A stretch of 51,830 bases of DNA from Candidatus Limimonas egerieequi (GCA_018064455.1 JAGHVH010000009.1:1-51830), one strand, 5' to 3'; shown: positions 8,995 through 19,979, counted from the first letter of the stretch. Program-made: numbers and translations. The notes: generated from the letters alone by a model not told the origin.

Positions 8995-11900
8995 ATGACA
9001 GATATTCAGCCAATTACTACAAATGAAATTGAATTTGAATCTATCAAGATCGGTTTAGCTTCTCCGGACGCAATCAGATCTTGGTCATATGGCGAAGTTA
9101 AAAAGCCAGAGACAATTAACTATAGAACATTAAAGCCTGAGCGCGATGGTCTTTACTGTGAGCGTATTTTCGGACCTACAAAGGACTGGGAATGCTACTG
9201 CGGTAAGTACAAGAGAATCCGCTATAAGGGCAAAGTGTGCGAACGCTGCGGCGTTGAGATTACAAAGGCAAAGGTTCGTCGTGAGCGTATGGGTCACGTA
9301 GAACTTGCAGCTCCTGTATCACACATTTGGTATTTCAAGGGTATTCCATCACGTATGGGTCTTATGCTTGACATATCTCCAAGAAACCTTGAAAAGGTAC
9401 TCTATTTTGCACTCTACATCGTAACAGATCCAGGTGCTACTCCACTTGAAAAGTATCAGGTACTCTCAGAAAAAGAGTATGAGGATATGCGAGAGAAGTA
9501 TGAGGACGAGTTCGAAGCAGGAATGGGTGCAGAAGCTATCAAGAAGCTTCTTGCTGAAATCGACGTTCCAGCACTTGCTGAGCAGCTCCGTGAGGAACTC
9601 AAGGGTGCTAGCGGCCAGAAGAAGGCAAGACTCTTAAAGCGCCTTGAAGTTGTTGATGCATTCAACAATTCTAATAACAAGCCAGAGTGGATGATTCTCG
9701 ATGTTATTCCTGTAATTCCACCTGACATCCGTCCTATGGTTCAGCTTGATGGTGGCCGTTTTGCAACATCTGACCTCAACGACCTCTATCGTCGAGTTAT
9801 CAACCGTAACAACCGTCTTAAGAGACTCCTCGAACTCGGTGCTCCTGATATCATCATCCGCAACGAGAAGAGAATGCTCCAGGAAGCAGTAGATGCTCTC
9901 ATCGATAACGGTCGTCGTGGACGTCCAGTTACTGGTCCTAACAACAGACCTCTTAAGTCACTTTCAGACATGCTCAAGGGTAAGCAGGGACGTTTCCGTC
10001 AGAACCTTCTTGGTAAGCGTGTTGACTACTCAGGACGTTCTGTTATCGTTGTAGGTCCAGAACTTAAGATGTATCAGTGCGGTCTTCCTAAGGAAATGGC
10101 ACTTGAACTCTTTAAGCCATTCGTTATGAAGCGTCTTGTTGAAACTGGCGTTGCTGGTAACATCAAGTCAGCTCGTAAGATGGTAGAGCGTTCAAAGGAC
10201 GAGGTTTGGGATGCACTTGAAGTTGTTATCAAGGATCACCCAGTAATGCTTAACCGTGCTCCTACACTTCACAGACTTGGTATCCAGGCATTTGAGCCTG
10301 TACTTGTTGATGGACGTGCTATCAAGCTTCATCCACTTGCTTGTACAGCTTTCAACGCCGACTTCGATGGTGACCAGATGGCTGTTCACGTACCTCTTTC
10401 TGCAGAGGCACAGGCAGAGGCAAGATTCTTGATGCTTGCAGCAAACAACTTGCTCAAGCCATCAGACGGCCGTCCTGTAACTGTTCCTACACAGGACATG
10501 GTACTTGGTTCATACTACTTGACACTCGACAAAGATGGCGAGCCAGGTGAAGGTAAGGTATTCCGTGACGTTGATGAGGCTCAGATGGCCTTTGACGAGG
10601 GAGATATTACACTTCACTCAAAGATCAAGATTCGTATGGAAAAGGAAGTAAACGGCAAGCTCGTTTCTGGCCTTATCGATACAACTCTTGGTAAGATTAT
10701 CTTCAACAACCCAATTCCTCAGGACTTAGGTTTCATTGATAGAACTATCCCTGGCAACGAGTTACTTCTTGAATGCGATTGTGACGATCTCTTTAGAAAG
10801 AAGCCAATCAGCAAGAAGTCACTTGGTAAGATTATTGATCGTTGTATTGAAGTTCATGGAACTGCAAAAACATCAGTAGTTCTTGATGCTATCAAGGCTC
10901 AAGGTTACAAGTATTCAACACTTTCTGGTATCACAGTTGCTGTTTGCGATGCTAAGATCCCAGAATCAAAGCGTGATTACATCGCTGAGACAGAGGCACA
11001 TATCGACAAAATCGATAAGCTTTATAGACGTGGTATGCTTTCTGCTGCAGAGGCATCTCGCTTAAAGCTCGGTGCATGGGATGTCTGCACAAAGCAGGTA
11101 TCTGCTGGTCTTAAGGATAACCTTGGTAAATATAACCCAATATTCATGATGATTGACTCTGGTGCCCGTGGTTCTGACTCACAGCTTAACCAGCTCGCTG
11201 GTATGCGTGGTCTTATTGCCAACACATCAGGTAAGACAATCGAAATTCCTATTCGTGCTAACTACCGTGAAGGCCTTAACATTCTCGAGTACTTCATCTC
11301 ATCTCGTGGTGCTCGTAAGGGCCTTGCAGATACAGCTCTTCGTACAGCTGACTCTGGTTACCTTACACGTCGACTTGTTGACGTATCACAGGAAATCATT
11401 GTTCGTGAAGAGGATTGCGGATGCCATGACGGTATCAAAGTTTACGACATCGAAGCTGACGGTCGTGTAATCGAGGAACTCTCAGAGCGTCTCGAAGGTC
11501 GTTATCTTCTCGATGATCTTGTTGATGAGAAGAGCGGTGAACTCATCCAGTCAGCAAGCAAGATGATGCGCAAGGACGATGCAGCAAAGGTTGCAAATTA
11601 TGTCAAGGCGCACACAAAGGATGGCGAGCGTGCTGAAATCATGATCCGCTCACTCCTTACTTGTCAGTCACAGCATGGTGTATGTATGCACTGCTACGGC
11701 CGTAACCTTGCAACAGGTGGTCCTGTTACAGTTGGTGAGGCAGTAGGTATCATCGCTGCTCAGTCAATCGGTGAGCCTGGTACACAGCTTACAATGCGTA
11801 CTTTCCATACCGGTGGTGTTGCATCTGCAGCAGATATCACACAGGGTCTTCCAAGAGTTGAAGAACTCTTCGAGGCACGTAAGCCAAAGACACTTGCTAT

Positions 11901-12669
11901 CCTTTCTGAGATTGATGGTGTTGTTTCAATTCAGGAAGTTAAGAAGAGCAAGTACGTAATGGTTACAAACGAAAAAGAAGGACTTGAAAAGCAGTACCTT
12001 ATCCCTTATGGCCTTCGTCTTCGCCAGTCAATTGTTGATGGTGCAGAGATTGCAAAGGGTGATGCCTTGACAGAAGGTTCTCTCAATCCTCATGACCTTC
12101 TCGACATCATGGGTGTTGATGCAGTTTATGATTACCTCATTCGTGAAGTACAATCTGCATACCGTACACAGGGTGTTGATATCAACGATAAGCATATCGA
12201 AGTTATCATTCGCCAGATGATGAAGAAGATTAAGGTTGATGAAGTTGGTGAGACAGAGCTTCTCTCAGGCGCTGTAATTGATAAGTCTGACTTCTATGCT
12301 GAGAACCGCAGAGTTAAAAAACTCGCAAAGGCAGAGGGCCGTGAGCCTGCTCTTGCAACAGGTATCCCAATGCTTCTCGGTATCACAAAGGCTTCACTTG
12401 CTACTGATTCATTCCTCTCAGCTGCTTCCTTCCAGGAGACAACAAGAGTACTCACAGATGCAGCTATCAAGGGCAAAGTTGATACACTCCAGGGTCTTAA
12501 GGAGAACGTTATCATCGGTAAGCTCTTACCATCTGGTACAGGTATGAAGTGCTACAGTGAAGTAGACGTCAAGAAAAAGGGTTCAGAGTTTAACACAATC
12601 GATGCTGATTTGTTCCTTGACGTTGACGTAGACAGCGTTGACGAAACAGCTGAGGACACAGCAGAATAA
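8995..12669 (+). CDS. rpoC: RNA polymerase beta' subunit
   Basis: A 1224-residue beta' subunit. The N-terminal zinc site is formed by C67, C69, C82 and C85. The catalytic NADFDGDQM motif carries the Mg2+ aspartates D456, D458 and D460. The second zinc site is C808, C890, C897 and C900. The bridge/trigger-loop region [16 protein letters not shown] is intact. The start is the ATG at 8995, preceded by GGAGGGGAG, 14 bases after the rpoB stop. No L7Ae-type ribosomal protein gene lies between rpoC and rpsL, unlike many Bacillota. The C-terminal residues are acidic. Confidence 0.98.
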   Translation: MTDIQPITTNEIEFESIKIGLASPDAIRSWSYGEVKKPETINYRTLKPERDGLYCERIFGPTKDWECYCGKYKRIRYKGKVCERCGVEITKAKVRRERMGHVELAAPVSHIWYFKGIPSRMGLMLDISPRNLEKVLYFALYIVTDPGATPLEKYQVLSEKEYEDMREKYEDEFEAGMGAEAIKKLLAEIDVPALAEQLREELKGASGQKKARLLKRLEVVDAFNNSNNKPEWMILDVIPVIPPDIRPMVQLDGGRFATSDLNDLYRRVINRNNRLKRLLELGAPDIIIRNEKRMLQEAVDALIDNGRRGRPVTGPNNRPLKSLSDMLKGKQGRFRQNLLGKRVDYSGRSVIVVGPELKMYQCGLPKEMALELFKPFVMKRLVETGVAGNIKSARKMVERSKDEVWDALEVVIKDHPVMLNRAPTLHRLGIQAFEPVLVDGRAIKLHPLACTAFNADFDGDQMAVHVPLSAEAQAEARFLMLAANNLLKPSDGRPVTVPTQDMVLGSYYLTLDKDGEPGEGKVFRDVDEAQMAFDEGDITLHSKIKIRMEKEVNGKLVSGLIDTTLGKIIFNNPIPQDLGFIDRTIPGNELLLECDCDDLFRKKPISKKSLGKIIDRCIEVHGTAKTSVVLDAIKAQGYKYSTLSGITVAVCDAKIPESKRDYIAETEAHIDKIDKLYRRGMLSAAEASRLKLGAWDVCTKQVSAGLKDNLGKYNPIFMMIDSGARGSDSQLNQLAGMRGLIANTSGKTIEIPIRANYREGLNILEYFISSRGARKGLADTALRTADSGYLTRRLVDVSQEIIVREEDCGCHDGIKVYDIEADGRVIEELSERLEGRYLLDDLVDEKSGELIQSASKMMRKDDAAKVANYVKAHTKDGERAEIMIRSLLTCQSQHGVCMHCYGRNLATGGPVTVGEAVGIIAAQSIGEPGTQLTMRTFHTGGVASAADITQGLPRVEELFEARKPKTLAILSEIDGVVSIQEVKKSKYVMVTNEKEGLEKQYLIPYGLRLRQSIVDGAEIAKGDALTEGSLNPHDLLDIMGVDAVYDYLIREVQSAYRTQGVDINDKHIEVIIRQMMKKIKVDEVGETELLSGAVIDKSDFYAENRRVKKLAKAEGREPALATGIPMLLGITKASLATDSFLSAASFQETTRVLTDAAIKGKVDTLQGLKENVIIGKLLPSGTGMKCYSEVDVKKKGSEFNTIDADLFLDVDVDSVDETAEDTAE

Positions 12670-12697
12670 CCTTTGAAACCTACATAAAATAAGTAAA

Positions 12698-12735
12698 TTT
12701 ACCCTATTGACATCTCCTTGCCAATAGGGTAAAAT
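12698..12735 (+). promoter_or_regulatory. str operon (rpsL) promoter inside an inverted repeat
   Basis: TTGACA (12707-12712), 17-bp spacer, TAAAAT (12730-12735): strong sigma-A promoter about 67 bases before the rpsL start. A perfect 12-bp inverted repeat, TTTACCCTATTG (12698-12709) and CAATAGGGTAAA (12722-12733), separated by 12 bases, overlaps both hexamers. This looks like an operator or a cruciform-forming element. It is not a terminator, as no T-run follows it on the plus strand. Confidence 0.8.
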
Positions 12736-12801
12736 ACTATCTTGCCTACGCATATTTTTCTATAAATATAATAGGTTATATTATTATTGGAGGTGAAAGT
12801 A

Positions 12802-13224
12802 TTGCCAACATTTAACCAACTTGTTCGTCAGGGTAGACAGACATCTGTAAAGAAGTCTACTGCACCAGCACTTGGTAAGGGTCTCAACTCAAAGAAGAAT
12901 ATCATGACTGATACAAATTCTCCTCAGAAGAGAGGCGTTTGCACAGCTGTTAAAACTGCAACACCTAAGAAGCCTAACTCAGCTCTTCGTAAGATCGCCA
13001 GAGTTCGTCTTACAAACGGTATTGAAGTATCAGCTTACATCCCAGGTGTAGGTCACAACCTTCAGGAACATAGCGTTGTACTTATCAGAGGCGGCCGTGT
13101 TAAGGACCTTCCTGGTGTACGTTACCACATTATCCGTGGTACACTCGATACACAGGGTGTTACTGACCGTATGCAGGCTAGATCAAAGTACGGTGCTAAA
13201 AGACCAAAGGCTAAGAAAGCCTAA
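12802..13224 (+). CDS. rpsL: 30S ribosomal protein S12
   Basis: A 140-residue S12, with the start taken as TTG at 12802 ([12 protein letters not shown]) because GGAGGTG sits 6 bases upstream. The in-frame TTG at 12787 would place the Shine-Dalgarno inside the coding region. The protein has the short Bacillota insertion ([16 protein letters not shown]) after the N-terminal helix. The decoding-site loop [11 protein letters not shown] and the [10 protein letters not shown] loop carry the lysines of streptomycin-sensitive ribosomes. It leads the str operon: rpsL-rpsG-fusA, with tuf also having its own promoter. Confidence 0.97.
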   Translation: MPTFNQLVRQGRQTSVKKSTAPALGKGLNSKKNIMTDTNSPQKRGVCTAVKTATPKKPNSALRKIARVRLTNGIEVSAYIPGVGHNLQEHSVVLIRGGRVKDLPGVRYHIIRGTLDTQGVTDRMQARSKYGAKRPKAKKA

Positions 13225-13374
13225 ATTCGTTAAAGGACAAATCTTCTTGCAGGCTGCGTAAATTACGCAACCAATGTGAGAGTGTATATATAATATATGC
13301 CTCTTTCATTGGCGCCACGGGAATTTTGTCACTCGAGTACCTAAGATATCATTAATATGAAGGAGGGAAGCGAA
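13225..13374 (+). promoter_or_regulatory. Structured S12-S7 intercistronic leader
   Basis: A 150-base gap between rpsL and rpsG that can fold into two hairpins: TGCGTAA (13255-13261) with TTACGCA (13263-13269), of which the outer pairs matter since the loop is tiny, and CCAATG-GAGAG (13271-13282) with CTCT-CATTGG (13301-13312). In Enterobacteria S7 binds the rpsL-rpsG spacer to repress translation. By position this could be an equivalent; direct homology is not visible. Confidence 0.45.
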
Positions 13375-13845
13375 GTGCCAAGAAGAGGCCAAATAGCAAA
13401 ACGTGATGTTTTGCCAGATCCGCTTTACAATTCAAAACTCGTAACACGTTTAATAAACAATGTTATGCTTGATGGTAAAAAGGGTGTTGCTCAGAAAATT
13501 GTTTACGACGCTTTTGATATCATCAGAGAAAAAACTGGCAGAGAGCCACTCGAAGTTTTCGAGGAGGCTATGGAAAATGTAATGCCATTACTTGAGGTAA
13601 AGGCTCGCCGTATAGGTGGTGCTACTTACCAGGTACCAATTGAGGTACGTCCAGAGAGAAGACAGACACTCGGTCTTCGTTGGATTACTCTCTTCTCACG
13701 TCAGCGTTCTGAAAGAACAATGAAGGAGAGACTTGCAAATGAAATCCTTGATGCAGTTAACCAGGCTGGTGGCGCATTCAAGAGAAAAGAAGAAATGCAC
13801 AGAATGGCAGAGGCAAACAAGGCTTTTGCACATTTCAGATATTAA
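13375..13845 (+). CDS. rpsG: 30S ribosomal protein S7
   Basis: A 156-residue S7 with start GTG at 13375 ([20 protein letters not shown]), 7 bases after GGAGGGA. The in-frame ATG at 13357 lies upstream of that Shine-Dalgarno and adds residues not typical of S7. The conserved blocks [16 protein letters not shown]-like ([16 protein letters not shown]), [20 protein letters not shown] and [19 protein letters not shown] are clear, and the C-terminus ends AHFRY. S7 nucleates assembly of the 30S head and contacts the E-site tRNA. It is followed 36 bases later by fusA. Confidence 0.97.
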   Translation: MPRRGQIAKRDVLPDPLYNSKLVTRLINNVMLDGKKGVAQKIVYDAFDIIREKTGREPLEVFEEAMENVMPLLEVKARRIGGATYQVPIEVRPERRQTLGLRWITLFSRQRSERTMKERLANEILDAVNQAGGAFKRKEEMHRMAEANKAFAHFRY

Positions 13846-13881
13846 TCTGTATTTCTTATTTGCAATTAGTGGGAGGTATAT

Positions 13882-15960
13882 ATGCCTAGACAGGTATCGC
13901 TAGAAATGACCAGAAACATCGGTATCATGGCGCACATCGATGCTGGTAAGACTACGACAACAGAGCGTATTCTTTACTACACAGGTGTTAACCACAAGAT
14001 TGGTGAAACACATGACGGTGCTGCAACAATGGACTGGATGGAGCAAGAGCAAGAGCGTGGTATCACAATCACATCTGCTGCTACAACATGTTTCTGGAAA
14101 GATCATCGTGTAAATATTATCGACACCCCGGGTCACGTAGACTTTACAGTTGAAGTACAGCGTTCACTTCGTGTACTTGACGGCTCTGTAACAGTTCTCT
14201 GTGCTAAGGGCGGTGTTGAACCTCAGTCAGAGACCGTATGGCGTCAGGCTGATGAGTATTCTGTACCACGTATGATTTACGTTAATAAGATGGACATCAT
14301 GGGTGCAGATTTCTACAACGTACTTGATATGATTAAAGAACGTTTCAAGTGCAACGCAGTTCCAATCCAGCTTCCAATCGGTGTGGAAGCTACATTCAGA
14401 GGAATCATCGACCTCGTTAATATGCGTGCCGAAGTTTATTACGACGACATGGGTAAGGACGTTCGTGATGAAGATATCCCTGATGATATGAAGGAACTTG
14501 CTCAGAAGTATCGTGATGAGCTTCTCGAAGCAGTGGCAACACTCGATGAGGATCTCATGGAAAAATACTTAGAAGGCGAAGAGCTTACAATCCCAGAGAT
14601 TAAAAAGGCTATTCGCAAGGCAACAATAACAAACGAGATGGTACCAGTTTGTTGCGGTACATCTTATCGTAACAAGGGTGTTCAGCCACTCCTCGATGCT
14701 ATTGTTGACTATATGCCAGCTCCAACAGACGTTGCTGCTATCAAGGGTGTTAACCCTAAGAACGACGCAGAAGAGGAAAGACATTCTTCTGACAACGAGC
14801 CATTTGCTGCTCTTGCATTTAAGATTGCAACTGACCCATTTGTTGGTAAGCTCTGCTTCTTCCGTGTTTACTCTGGTACAGTAGATGCTGGCGCAACAGT
14901 TCTTAACTCAGTTAAGGATAAGAACGAGCGTATGGGACGTATTCTTCAGATGCACGCAAACCACAGACAGGACCTTGACACAGTTTATGCTGGTGACATC
15001 GCTGCTTGTGTTGGTGTTAAGAATACAACAACAGGTGATACACTCTGTGATCCTAAACATCCAATTATCCTTGAGTCAATGAACTTCCCTGATCCTGTTA
15101 TTCGCGTAGCAATTGAGCCAAAGACCAAGGCTGGTCAGGAAAAGATGGGCATTGCTCTTGCAAAGCTTGCTGAGGAAGACCCAACATTCAAGTGCTACAC
15201 TGATGAAGAGACAGGTCAGACAATCATCGCTGGTATGGGTGAGCTTCACCTTGAAATTATCGTAGACAGACTTCTTCGTGAGTTCAAGATTGAAGCAAAC
15301 GTTGGTAAGCCACAGGTTGCTTACCGTGAGACAATTACTGCTGAGGCAGACGAGGATTGCAAATACAAGCGTCAGTCTGGTGGTTCTGGTCAGTATGCTC
15401 ATATCAAGATTAAGATTGAGCCTAACCCAGCTAAGGGTTATGAGTTCGTTAACGCTATCGTTGGTGGTTCTGTTCCTAAGGAATACATTCCAGCAGCAGA
15501 AGCAGGTATCAAGGGCGCTATGCTTTCAGGTGTACTTGCTGGCTACAACGTAGAAGACGTTAAGGTTACTCTCTATGATGGTTCTTACCACGAGGTAGAC
15601 TCATCAGAAATGGCCTTCAAGATCTGCGGATCTATGGCATTTAAGAACGCTATGAAGAAGGCAGCTCCAGTACTTATGGAACCTATGATGAAGGTTGCTG
15701 TTACAACTCCTGACGATTACCTTGGTGACGTTATCGGTGACATCAACTCACGTCGTGGTCTCATGAAGGGCATGGAACCAAGAAATGGTGCAACAATGGT
15801 TAACGCCGATGTACCTCTTGCTAACATGTTTGGTTATGCAACAGACCTTCGTTCTAAGACACAGGGTCGTGCATCATACGTTATGGAGCCAAGCCACTAC
15901 ACAGAAGTTCCAAAGTCTATTGCTGAAACTATCATTAGTGATAGAAGCAAGAAGGACTAA
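13882..15960 (+). CDS. fusA: Elongation factor G
   Basis: A 692-residue EF-G, full length. GTPase motifs in order: G1 [10 protein letters not shown] near residues 18-27, G2/switch I region [10 protein letters not shown] near 58, G3 DTPGHVDF near 81-88, and G4 NKMD near 136-139. Domains II to V follow, with YRETI in domain IV and the C-terminal [14 protein letters not shown] segment. It drives translocation on the ribosome. Start ATG at 13882 has GGGAGG upstream. It is co-transcribed with rpsL-rpsG. Only one fusA copy is visible here. Confidence 0.98.
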   Translation: MPRQVSLEMTRNIGIMAHIDAGKTTTTERILYYTGVNHKIGETHDGAATMDWMEQEQERGITITSAATTCFWKDHRVNIIDTPGHVDFTVEVQRSLRVLDGSVTVLCAKGGVEPQSETVWRQADEYSVPRMIYVNKMDIMGADFYNVLDMIKERFKCNAVPIQLPIGVEATFRGIIDLVNMRAEVYYDDMGKDVRDEDIPDDMKELAQKYRDELLEAVATLDEDLMEKYLEGEELTIPEIKKAIRKATITNEMVPVCCGTSYRNKGVQPLLDAIVDYMPAPTDVAAIKGVNPKNDAEEERHSSDNEPFAALAFKIATDPFVGKLCFFRVYSGTVDAGATVLNSVKDKNERMGRILQMHANHRQDLDTVYAGDIAACVGVKNTTTGDTLCDPKHPIILESMNFPDPVIRVAIEPKTKAGQEKMGIALAKLAEEDPTFKCYTDEETGQTIIAGMGELHLEIIVDRLLREFKIEANVGKPQVAYRETITAEADEDCKYKRQSGGSGQYAHIKIKIEPNPAKGYEFVNAIVGGSVPKEYIPAAEAGIKGAMLSGVLAGYNVEDVKVTLYDGSYHEVDSSEMAFKICGSMAFKNAMKKAAPVLMEPMMKVAVTTPDDYLGDVIGDINSRRGLMKGMEPRNGATMVNADVPLANMFGYATDLRSKTQGRASYVMEPSHYTEVPKSIAETIISDRSKKD

Positions 15961-15980
15961 TCATCCGTATTTAATAATGC

Positions 15981-16009
15981 TTGCATAAAAAGTATTATTT
16001 TGTTAAAAT
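15981..16009 (+). promoter_or_regulatory. tuf promoter
   Basis: TTGCAT (15981-15986), 17-bp spacer, TAAAAT (16004-16009) preceded by TGT, making an extended -10. It lies in the fusA-tuf gap and would give tuf transcription independent of the str promoter. AAGGAGG precedes the ATG. Confidence 0.75.
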
Positions 16010-16056
16010 ATTGAAGAATTTTATTCACTTAGTTAAATAAAAGGAGGAAATTCCCC

Positions 16057-17256
16057 ATGGCAAAAGAACATTTTAACCGTACTAAGCCACACGTAAACAT
16101 TGGTACAATCGGTCACGTTGACCACGGTAAGACAACTCTTACAGCAGCTATCACAAAGACTCTCGCTATGAAGGGCTATGCTAAGTTTGAGGATTACTCA
16201 GCTATCGATAAGGCTCCAGAAGAGAGAGAACGTGGTATCACAATTAACACAGCTCACGTTGAGTATGAGACAGATTCTCGTCACTATGCTCACGTTGACT
16301 GCCCAGGCCATGCTGACTATATCAAGAACATGATCACTGGTGCTGCTCAGATGGACGGTGCTATCCTTGTTATCGCTTCAACAGATGGTCCTATGGCACA
16401 GACAAAGGAACACCTTCTCCTTGCTCGTCAGGTTGGCGTTCCAGCAATCATCGTATTCATGAACAAGGTTGACCAGGTTGATGACCCTGAGCTCCTTGAA
16501 CTCGTTGAAATGGAAATCCGTGAAACTCTCGCTGAATATGAATTCGACGATGAGTGCCCAATCATCAAGGGTTCTGCTCTTAAGGCTCTTGAGTATGATG
16601 GTGGCGACATGGAAGCTGCAGAAATCGCTCCTATTTGGGAACTCATGGATGCAGTAGACTCATACATTCCTACACCTGATCGTAAGGCTGACCTTCCATT
16701 CCTTATGCCAGTAGAGGACGTATTCACAATCACAGGTCGTGGTACAGTTGCTACAGGTAGAGTAGAGCGTGGACAGCTCAAGACAGGCGAAGAAATCGAA
16801 ATCGTTGGTCTTACAGAAGAAAAGAAGAAGACAGTTTGCACAGGTATCGAGATGTTCAGAAAGATCCTCGACTATGCAGAGGCTGGTGACAACATCGGTT
16901 GTCTCCTTCGTGGTATCGAGCGTACAGGTATTGAGCGTGGACAGGTTCTTGCTAAGCCAGGTTCAATTCACCCATACACAAAGTTCCGTGGACAGGTTTA
17001 CGTATTAAGCAAGGATGAAGGCGGTCGTCATACTCCTTTCTTCAACAACTATCGTCCACAGTTCTACTTCAGAACAACAGACGTTACTGGTGTTATCACT
17101 CTTCCAGCTGGCACAGAGATGTGCATGCCTGGTGATAACGTAGAGATGGACGTTGAACTTATCACTCCTATCGCTATTGAAGAAGGCCTTCGTTTCGCTA
17201 TTCGTGAAGGTGGCCGTACAGTAGGTTCAGGCGTTGTTATCGCTATCAACGAATAA
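16057..17256 (+). CDS. tuf: Elongation factor Tu
   Basis: A 399-residue EF-Tu. G1 GHVDHGKTT (residues 19-27), effector region [13 protein letters not shown] (about 57-69), G3 DCPGHADY (about 79-86) and G4 NKVD (about 134-137) are intact, and domains II and III ([26 protein letters not shown]) are complete. It delivers aminoacyl-tRNA to the ribosome. The start ATG at 16057 has AAGGAGGAAA upstream. The gene is separated from fusA by about 96 bases with its own promoter, and ends before a strong terminator; no rpsJ cluster follows. Confidence 0.98.
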   Translation: MAKEHFNRTKPHVNIGTIGHVDHGKTTLTAAITKTLAMKGYAKFEDYSAIDKAPEERERGITINTAHVEYETDSRHYAHVDCPGHADYIKNMITGAAQMDGAILVIASTDGPMAQTKEHLLLARQVGVPAIIVFMNKVDQVDDPELLELVEMEIRETLAEYEFDDECPIIKGSALKALEYDGGDMEAAEIAPIWELMDAVDSYIPTPDRKADLPFLMPVEDVFTITGRGTVATGRVERGQLKTGEEIEIVGLTEEKKKTVCTGIEMFRKILDYAEAGDNIGCLLRGIERTGIERGQVLAKPGSIHPYTKFRGQVYVLSKDEGGRHTPFFNNYRPQFYFRTTDVTGVITLPAGTEMCMPGDNVEMDVELITPIAIEEGLRFAIREGGRTVGSGVVIAINE

Positions 17257-17282
17257 TTCTACATACCAGAATTAAATTAAAT

Positions 17283-17312
17283 GAGCGCTGCATTTTGCAG
17301 CGCTCTTTTTCT
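17283..17312 (+). terminator. Terminator after tuf
   Basis: GAGCGCTGC (17283-17291), loop ATTTT, GCAGCGCTC (17297-17305), then a T-run: a GC-rich perfect 9-bp stem typical of a rho-independent terminator. Confidence 0.95.
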
Positions 17313-17359
17313 TTTTATTACAAAGTGGATACAAGTGTGTTACAACTTGGATTTAGCAG

Positions 17360-17387
17360 TTGTACATACTAAAAATTGTGCTAGAAT
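17360..17387 (+). promoter_or_regulatory. Promoter of the lipoprotein gene at 17430
   Basis: TTGTAC (17360-17365), 16-bp spacer, TAGAAT (17382-17387) preceded by TGC (extended -10). It gives a leader of about 35 bases with GGAGGG. Confidence 0.65.
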
Positions 17388-17429
17388 GATTCTTGGACTA
17401 CTAAATATAGTATGGAGGGAATCGCACTC

Positions 17430-18539
17430 ATGAAGAAATATTTAAGTGTTGTTTTAGCGTTGCTGATGGTGCTGTCACTACTTGTTTTGGCAAGTTGTTC
17501 TAAGCCCACAAATGCGCCATCAAATAATTTGACATCACTTAAATATGTCGGTGATCGCAAGTTTAAAAATAAATTTGATTCCATCACAACTCTTGAAAAC
17601 ATTCTTGATGAAATAAGTGTTGTTGACCTAAAGCAGGAAATGAATGTTTCTGGCCTTGATAAAGAGACAGAAACTGATGAAGCAAGTTCCACATCAATTG
17701 ATTATTACTATCGCAATAAAGTACGTATCTACGCGGTTTATAACGGATACGGCGAGAGTCTTTGGAAGTTCTTTACAACTTCAAAGTCAAATGTTCCAAT
17801 CACTGCTTCATATTGGAGTGAAGGTGATATATCATCCGTTTCAATTGAATCTGATGAATCAAAAGGATATAAATACAGTGCGACTTATAACAATTTAGGC
17901 ACTGATTTTGGAAACGGTGCACAGCGTATTGAAGTTGGCGTTTCCAAAGGCGGAGAGTCATATGTGTACACAATAATTGATAATTATTACTTTATCAGTT
18001 CCGCATCATATTGGGATGAAAATGGTGACCTTCACAGGTATCAAGCAGACTATAATGCTGATACAAAAAAGCTTGATTATCAATATGATGAAATAGTTGT
18101 ATTTGGTAAAATTCCAGAACTTTCAAGTGACGATTTAAGCATAAAAAAAGCTGGAATTAATGCATATAATTTAAACAGCGTAGATATACTTCTTGGTAAG
18201 CATAAGGTATATAAAATCGCCGATGGTGAAATGTCGATAAGCGCCGAAACTACGTTGGTTTTTACTAGTGAATCCGATGCAAACAGGGCTTTAAATAGCA
18301 TAAAATCATCGTCTGTAAAGGCAAAAGACTTTACTGTTGAGGAATATGAGAGCGGAGAATACTACTTAATCAACATAGGTACGTGCTATTTTGAGATGTC
18401 TCCAGACTTTAAAGATGCCAATTCTGTGCTTATGGATTTTGCAATCAACGAATTTGATGATTACAGCTTTAGAAGCATTGATTTAGATGAAAACGGCAAG
18501 ATTTTGGCATTTAATTACAGTTCAATTTCTTACTACTAA
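17430..18539 (+). CDS. Secreted lipoprotein of unknown function
   Basis: A 369-residue protein with a type II signal peptide: MKKYLSVVLALLMVLSLLVL then the lipobox LASC, with Cys23 as the lipidated residue, so it is tethered to the outer face of the membrane. The start is the ATG at 17430; the ATG at 17412 precedes the GGAGGG Shine-Dalgarno and would spoil the signal peptide. The mature part is rich in Tyr, Ser, Asp and short beta-like segments and shows no catalytic motif I recognise. It has its own promoter and a terminator shared with the convergent transglutaminase-like lipoprotein gene. It could be a substrate-binding or surface structural protein; I cannot assign a function. Confidence 0.8.
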   Translation: MKKYLSVVLALLMVLSLLVLASCSKPTNAPSNNLTSLKYVGDRKFKNKFDSITTLENILDEISVVDLKQEMNVSGLDKETETDEASSTSIDYYYRNKVRIYAVYNGYGESLWKFFTTSKSNVPITASYWSEGDISSVSIESDESKGYKYSATYNNLGTDFGNGAQRIEVGVSKGGESYVYTIIDNYYFISSASYWDENGDLHRYQADYNADTKKLDYQYDEIVVFGKIPELSSDDLSIKKAGINAYNLNSVDILLGKHKVYKIADGEMSISAETTLVFTSESDANRALNSIKSSSVKAKDFTVEEYESGEYYLINIGTCYFEMSPDFKDANSVLMDFAINEFDDYSFRSIDLDENGKILAFNYSSISYY

Positions 18540-18549
18540 ATTGGTTAAA

Positions 18550-18592
18550 AAATAAGTGGTGAGTGTTTAAACACTCACCACTTTTATTTTGT
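18550..18592. terminator. Bidirectional terminator between two lipoprotein genes
   Basis: Perfect stem AAGTGGTGAGTGTTT (18554-18568) with AAACACTCACCACTT (18569-18583), flanked by A- and T-runs. It serves both convergent genes. Confidence 0.92.
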
Positions 18593-18594
18593 TT

Positions 18595-19941
18595 TTAAGC
18601 TGCACCAACATCGAGTGAGAAGGTGTAGTATGTACGACCATCTACTGCTGTAAATGTTCCGTCCTCGTTGCAGGTTACTTTTGCTGTGCTTGGAAGACCA
18701 CTGTTTGCAAGGATACTCATAAGTTTTGCTTCATCTACAATTGTTGCCTTGCGGCTGCAAGGGTAATCGGTTGATGCGAGCATGCTGTTTAGTAATGAAT
18801 AATTTGAATACATTGCTTTGCCAACAAAGAAGTAATTGGCAATTGTGAGACCGTAGGATTCCTGATCATCCCAAGTTACATCGGTAACATACCAGTTACC
18901 ACTCATTTGAACAAGGTTAAAGATGTGGTTCGATGTCGCATATGCTTTGCAAGGGACGCCGAGAATGTCCATGCAAAGCTGGAATGCAGCGGTGTATCCG
19001 TCGCAGTCACAACGTCCATTGACGAGGCAGTTGTACGCACCATCAACGTTTTCTTGGTAAACAGTGTTCTTACAAATTATATCGTGAATAGCACGGATAC
19101 GGTTGATGGTGCTACCGTACGATGCCGTACTGTTTACAATGGACTGTGCTTTTTGTTTACAAGTTGCATACTGTGATGCATTTATGTAGTAACTCCAGTT
19201 AACTTCTAGGAAGATGTACTGACGACTCTGGTCGTATGCATATCTGCATGAATAGCCGTTACAGTTTATTTCTGCGAATGAGTTTTTAAGTGGTAAACAA
19301 ACGTAGTTTAAATACTCATTTAAATCGTTTGTTGCAATTTTTACTTTATCAACAGTTTGGAAACTTGACCAAACGGATTTGATGTGACTTTCAAATTGGC
19401 TTGAAGCAAGGAGTGGATATTCTTCTGTCTGCGTAGGCTTTGTCTCGACTTGTTTTACTTCAACTTCTGTGTCATATGAACTTTGAGCAGCTTTTTCTGG
19501 TGCGACATCAGCAATCTGTTCGACGGTTGATGCATTTTCAACAACAGTTGGATTGTTTGCAAGTCCTGAATCCTTAGGTGTTGGTGCTTTGGTTGTTCCA
19601 ACAACTGGCTTTAGGGAACTAGTTCCCTGTGGGGACTTGGCAGGAGGAGTAGGGGCGATTGCTTTGGCAGTTGTGTTCTCTGCTTTTTTGCCAGTATCAC
19701 TTTGCTTTTTATCGGCCTTTTCATCTTTGGATTCTTTCGCATCCTTTTTTTCGGCCTTGTCTGATTTGTCCTCTTTGCTTTCTTTAGCTTTGGTAGTCTC
19801 TGAGGATTCGGATGATTCGGCAGTTGTTTGTTCTAGTGTCGGCTCATCTTTTTCCTTGTCACCACAAGCCGTAAGGCAAAGGCACATTAAAAGCGAGAGA
19901 AGCAAAGAAACTATCCTAGTTTTGACTTTATAGTTGCTCAC
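18595..19941 (-). CDS. Lipoprotein with transglutaminase-like domain
   Basis: A 448-residue protein. The start is taken as GTG at 19941, nine bases after GGAG; the ATG at 19950 abuts the GGAG with no spacing. A signal peptide ends in the lipobox LTAC (Cys26). A low-complexity Lys/Glu/Ser/Asp-rich linker (about residues 27-115) and a Pro/Thr-rich stretch lead to the C-terminal domain. This shows a transglutaminase/cysteine-protease-like triad: Cys in NGRCDCDGYTAAF, His in SNHIFNLVQ and Asp in WYVTDVTWDD. Family members act on surface proteins or peptides, by hydrolysis or cross-linking. The linker suggests the catalytic domain reaches through the wall. The gene is monocistronic, with a minus-strand promoter at 19980-20008. 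Confidence 0.85.
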   Translation of the reverse strand: MSNYKVKTRIVSLLLSLLMCLCLTACGDKEKDEPTLEQTTAESSESSETTKAKESKEDKSDKAEKKDAKESKDEKADKKQSDTGKKAENTTAKAIAPTPPAKSPQGTSSLKPVVGTTKAPTPKDSGLANNPTVVENASTVEQIADVAPEKAAQSSYDTEVEVKQVETKPTQTEEYPLLASSQFESHIKSVWSSFQTVDKVKIATNDLNEYLNYVCLPLKNSFAEINCNGYSCRYAYDQSRQYIFLEVNWSYYINASQYATCKQKAQSIVNSTASYGSTINRIRAIHDIICKNTVYQENVDGAYNCLVNGRCDCDGYTAAFQLCMDILGVPCKAYATSNHIFNLVQMSGNWYVTDVTWDDQESYGLTIANYFFVGKAMYSNYSLLNSMLASTDYPCSRKATIVDEAKLMSILANSGLPSTAKVTCNEDGTFTAVDGRTYYTFSLDVGAA

Positions 19942-19979
19942 GGTGTTCATCTCCGTTTGTTAAAAGTTGCTACATTTTT

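Noticed and set aside
12698-12735. Inverted repeat after rpoC taken as a rho-independent terminator
   Set aside because: No T-run follows on the plus strand, and it coincides with a near-consensus promoter, so an operator-like role fits better.
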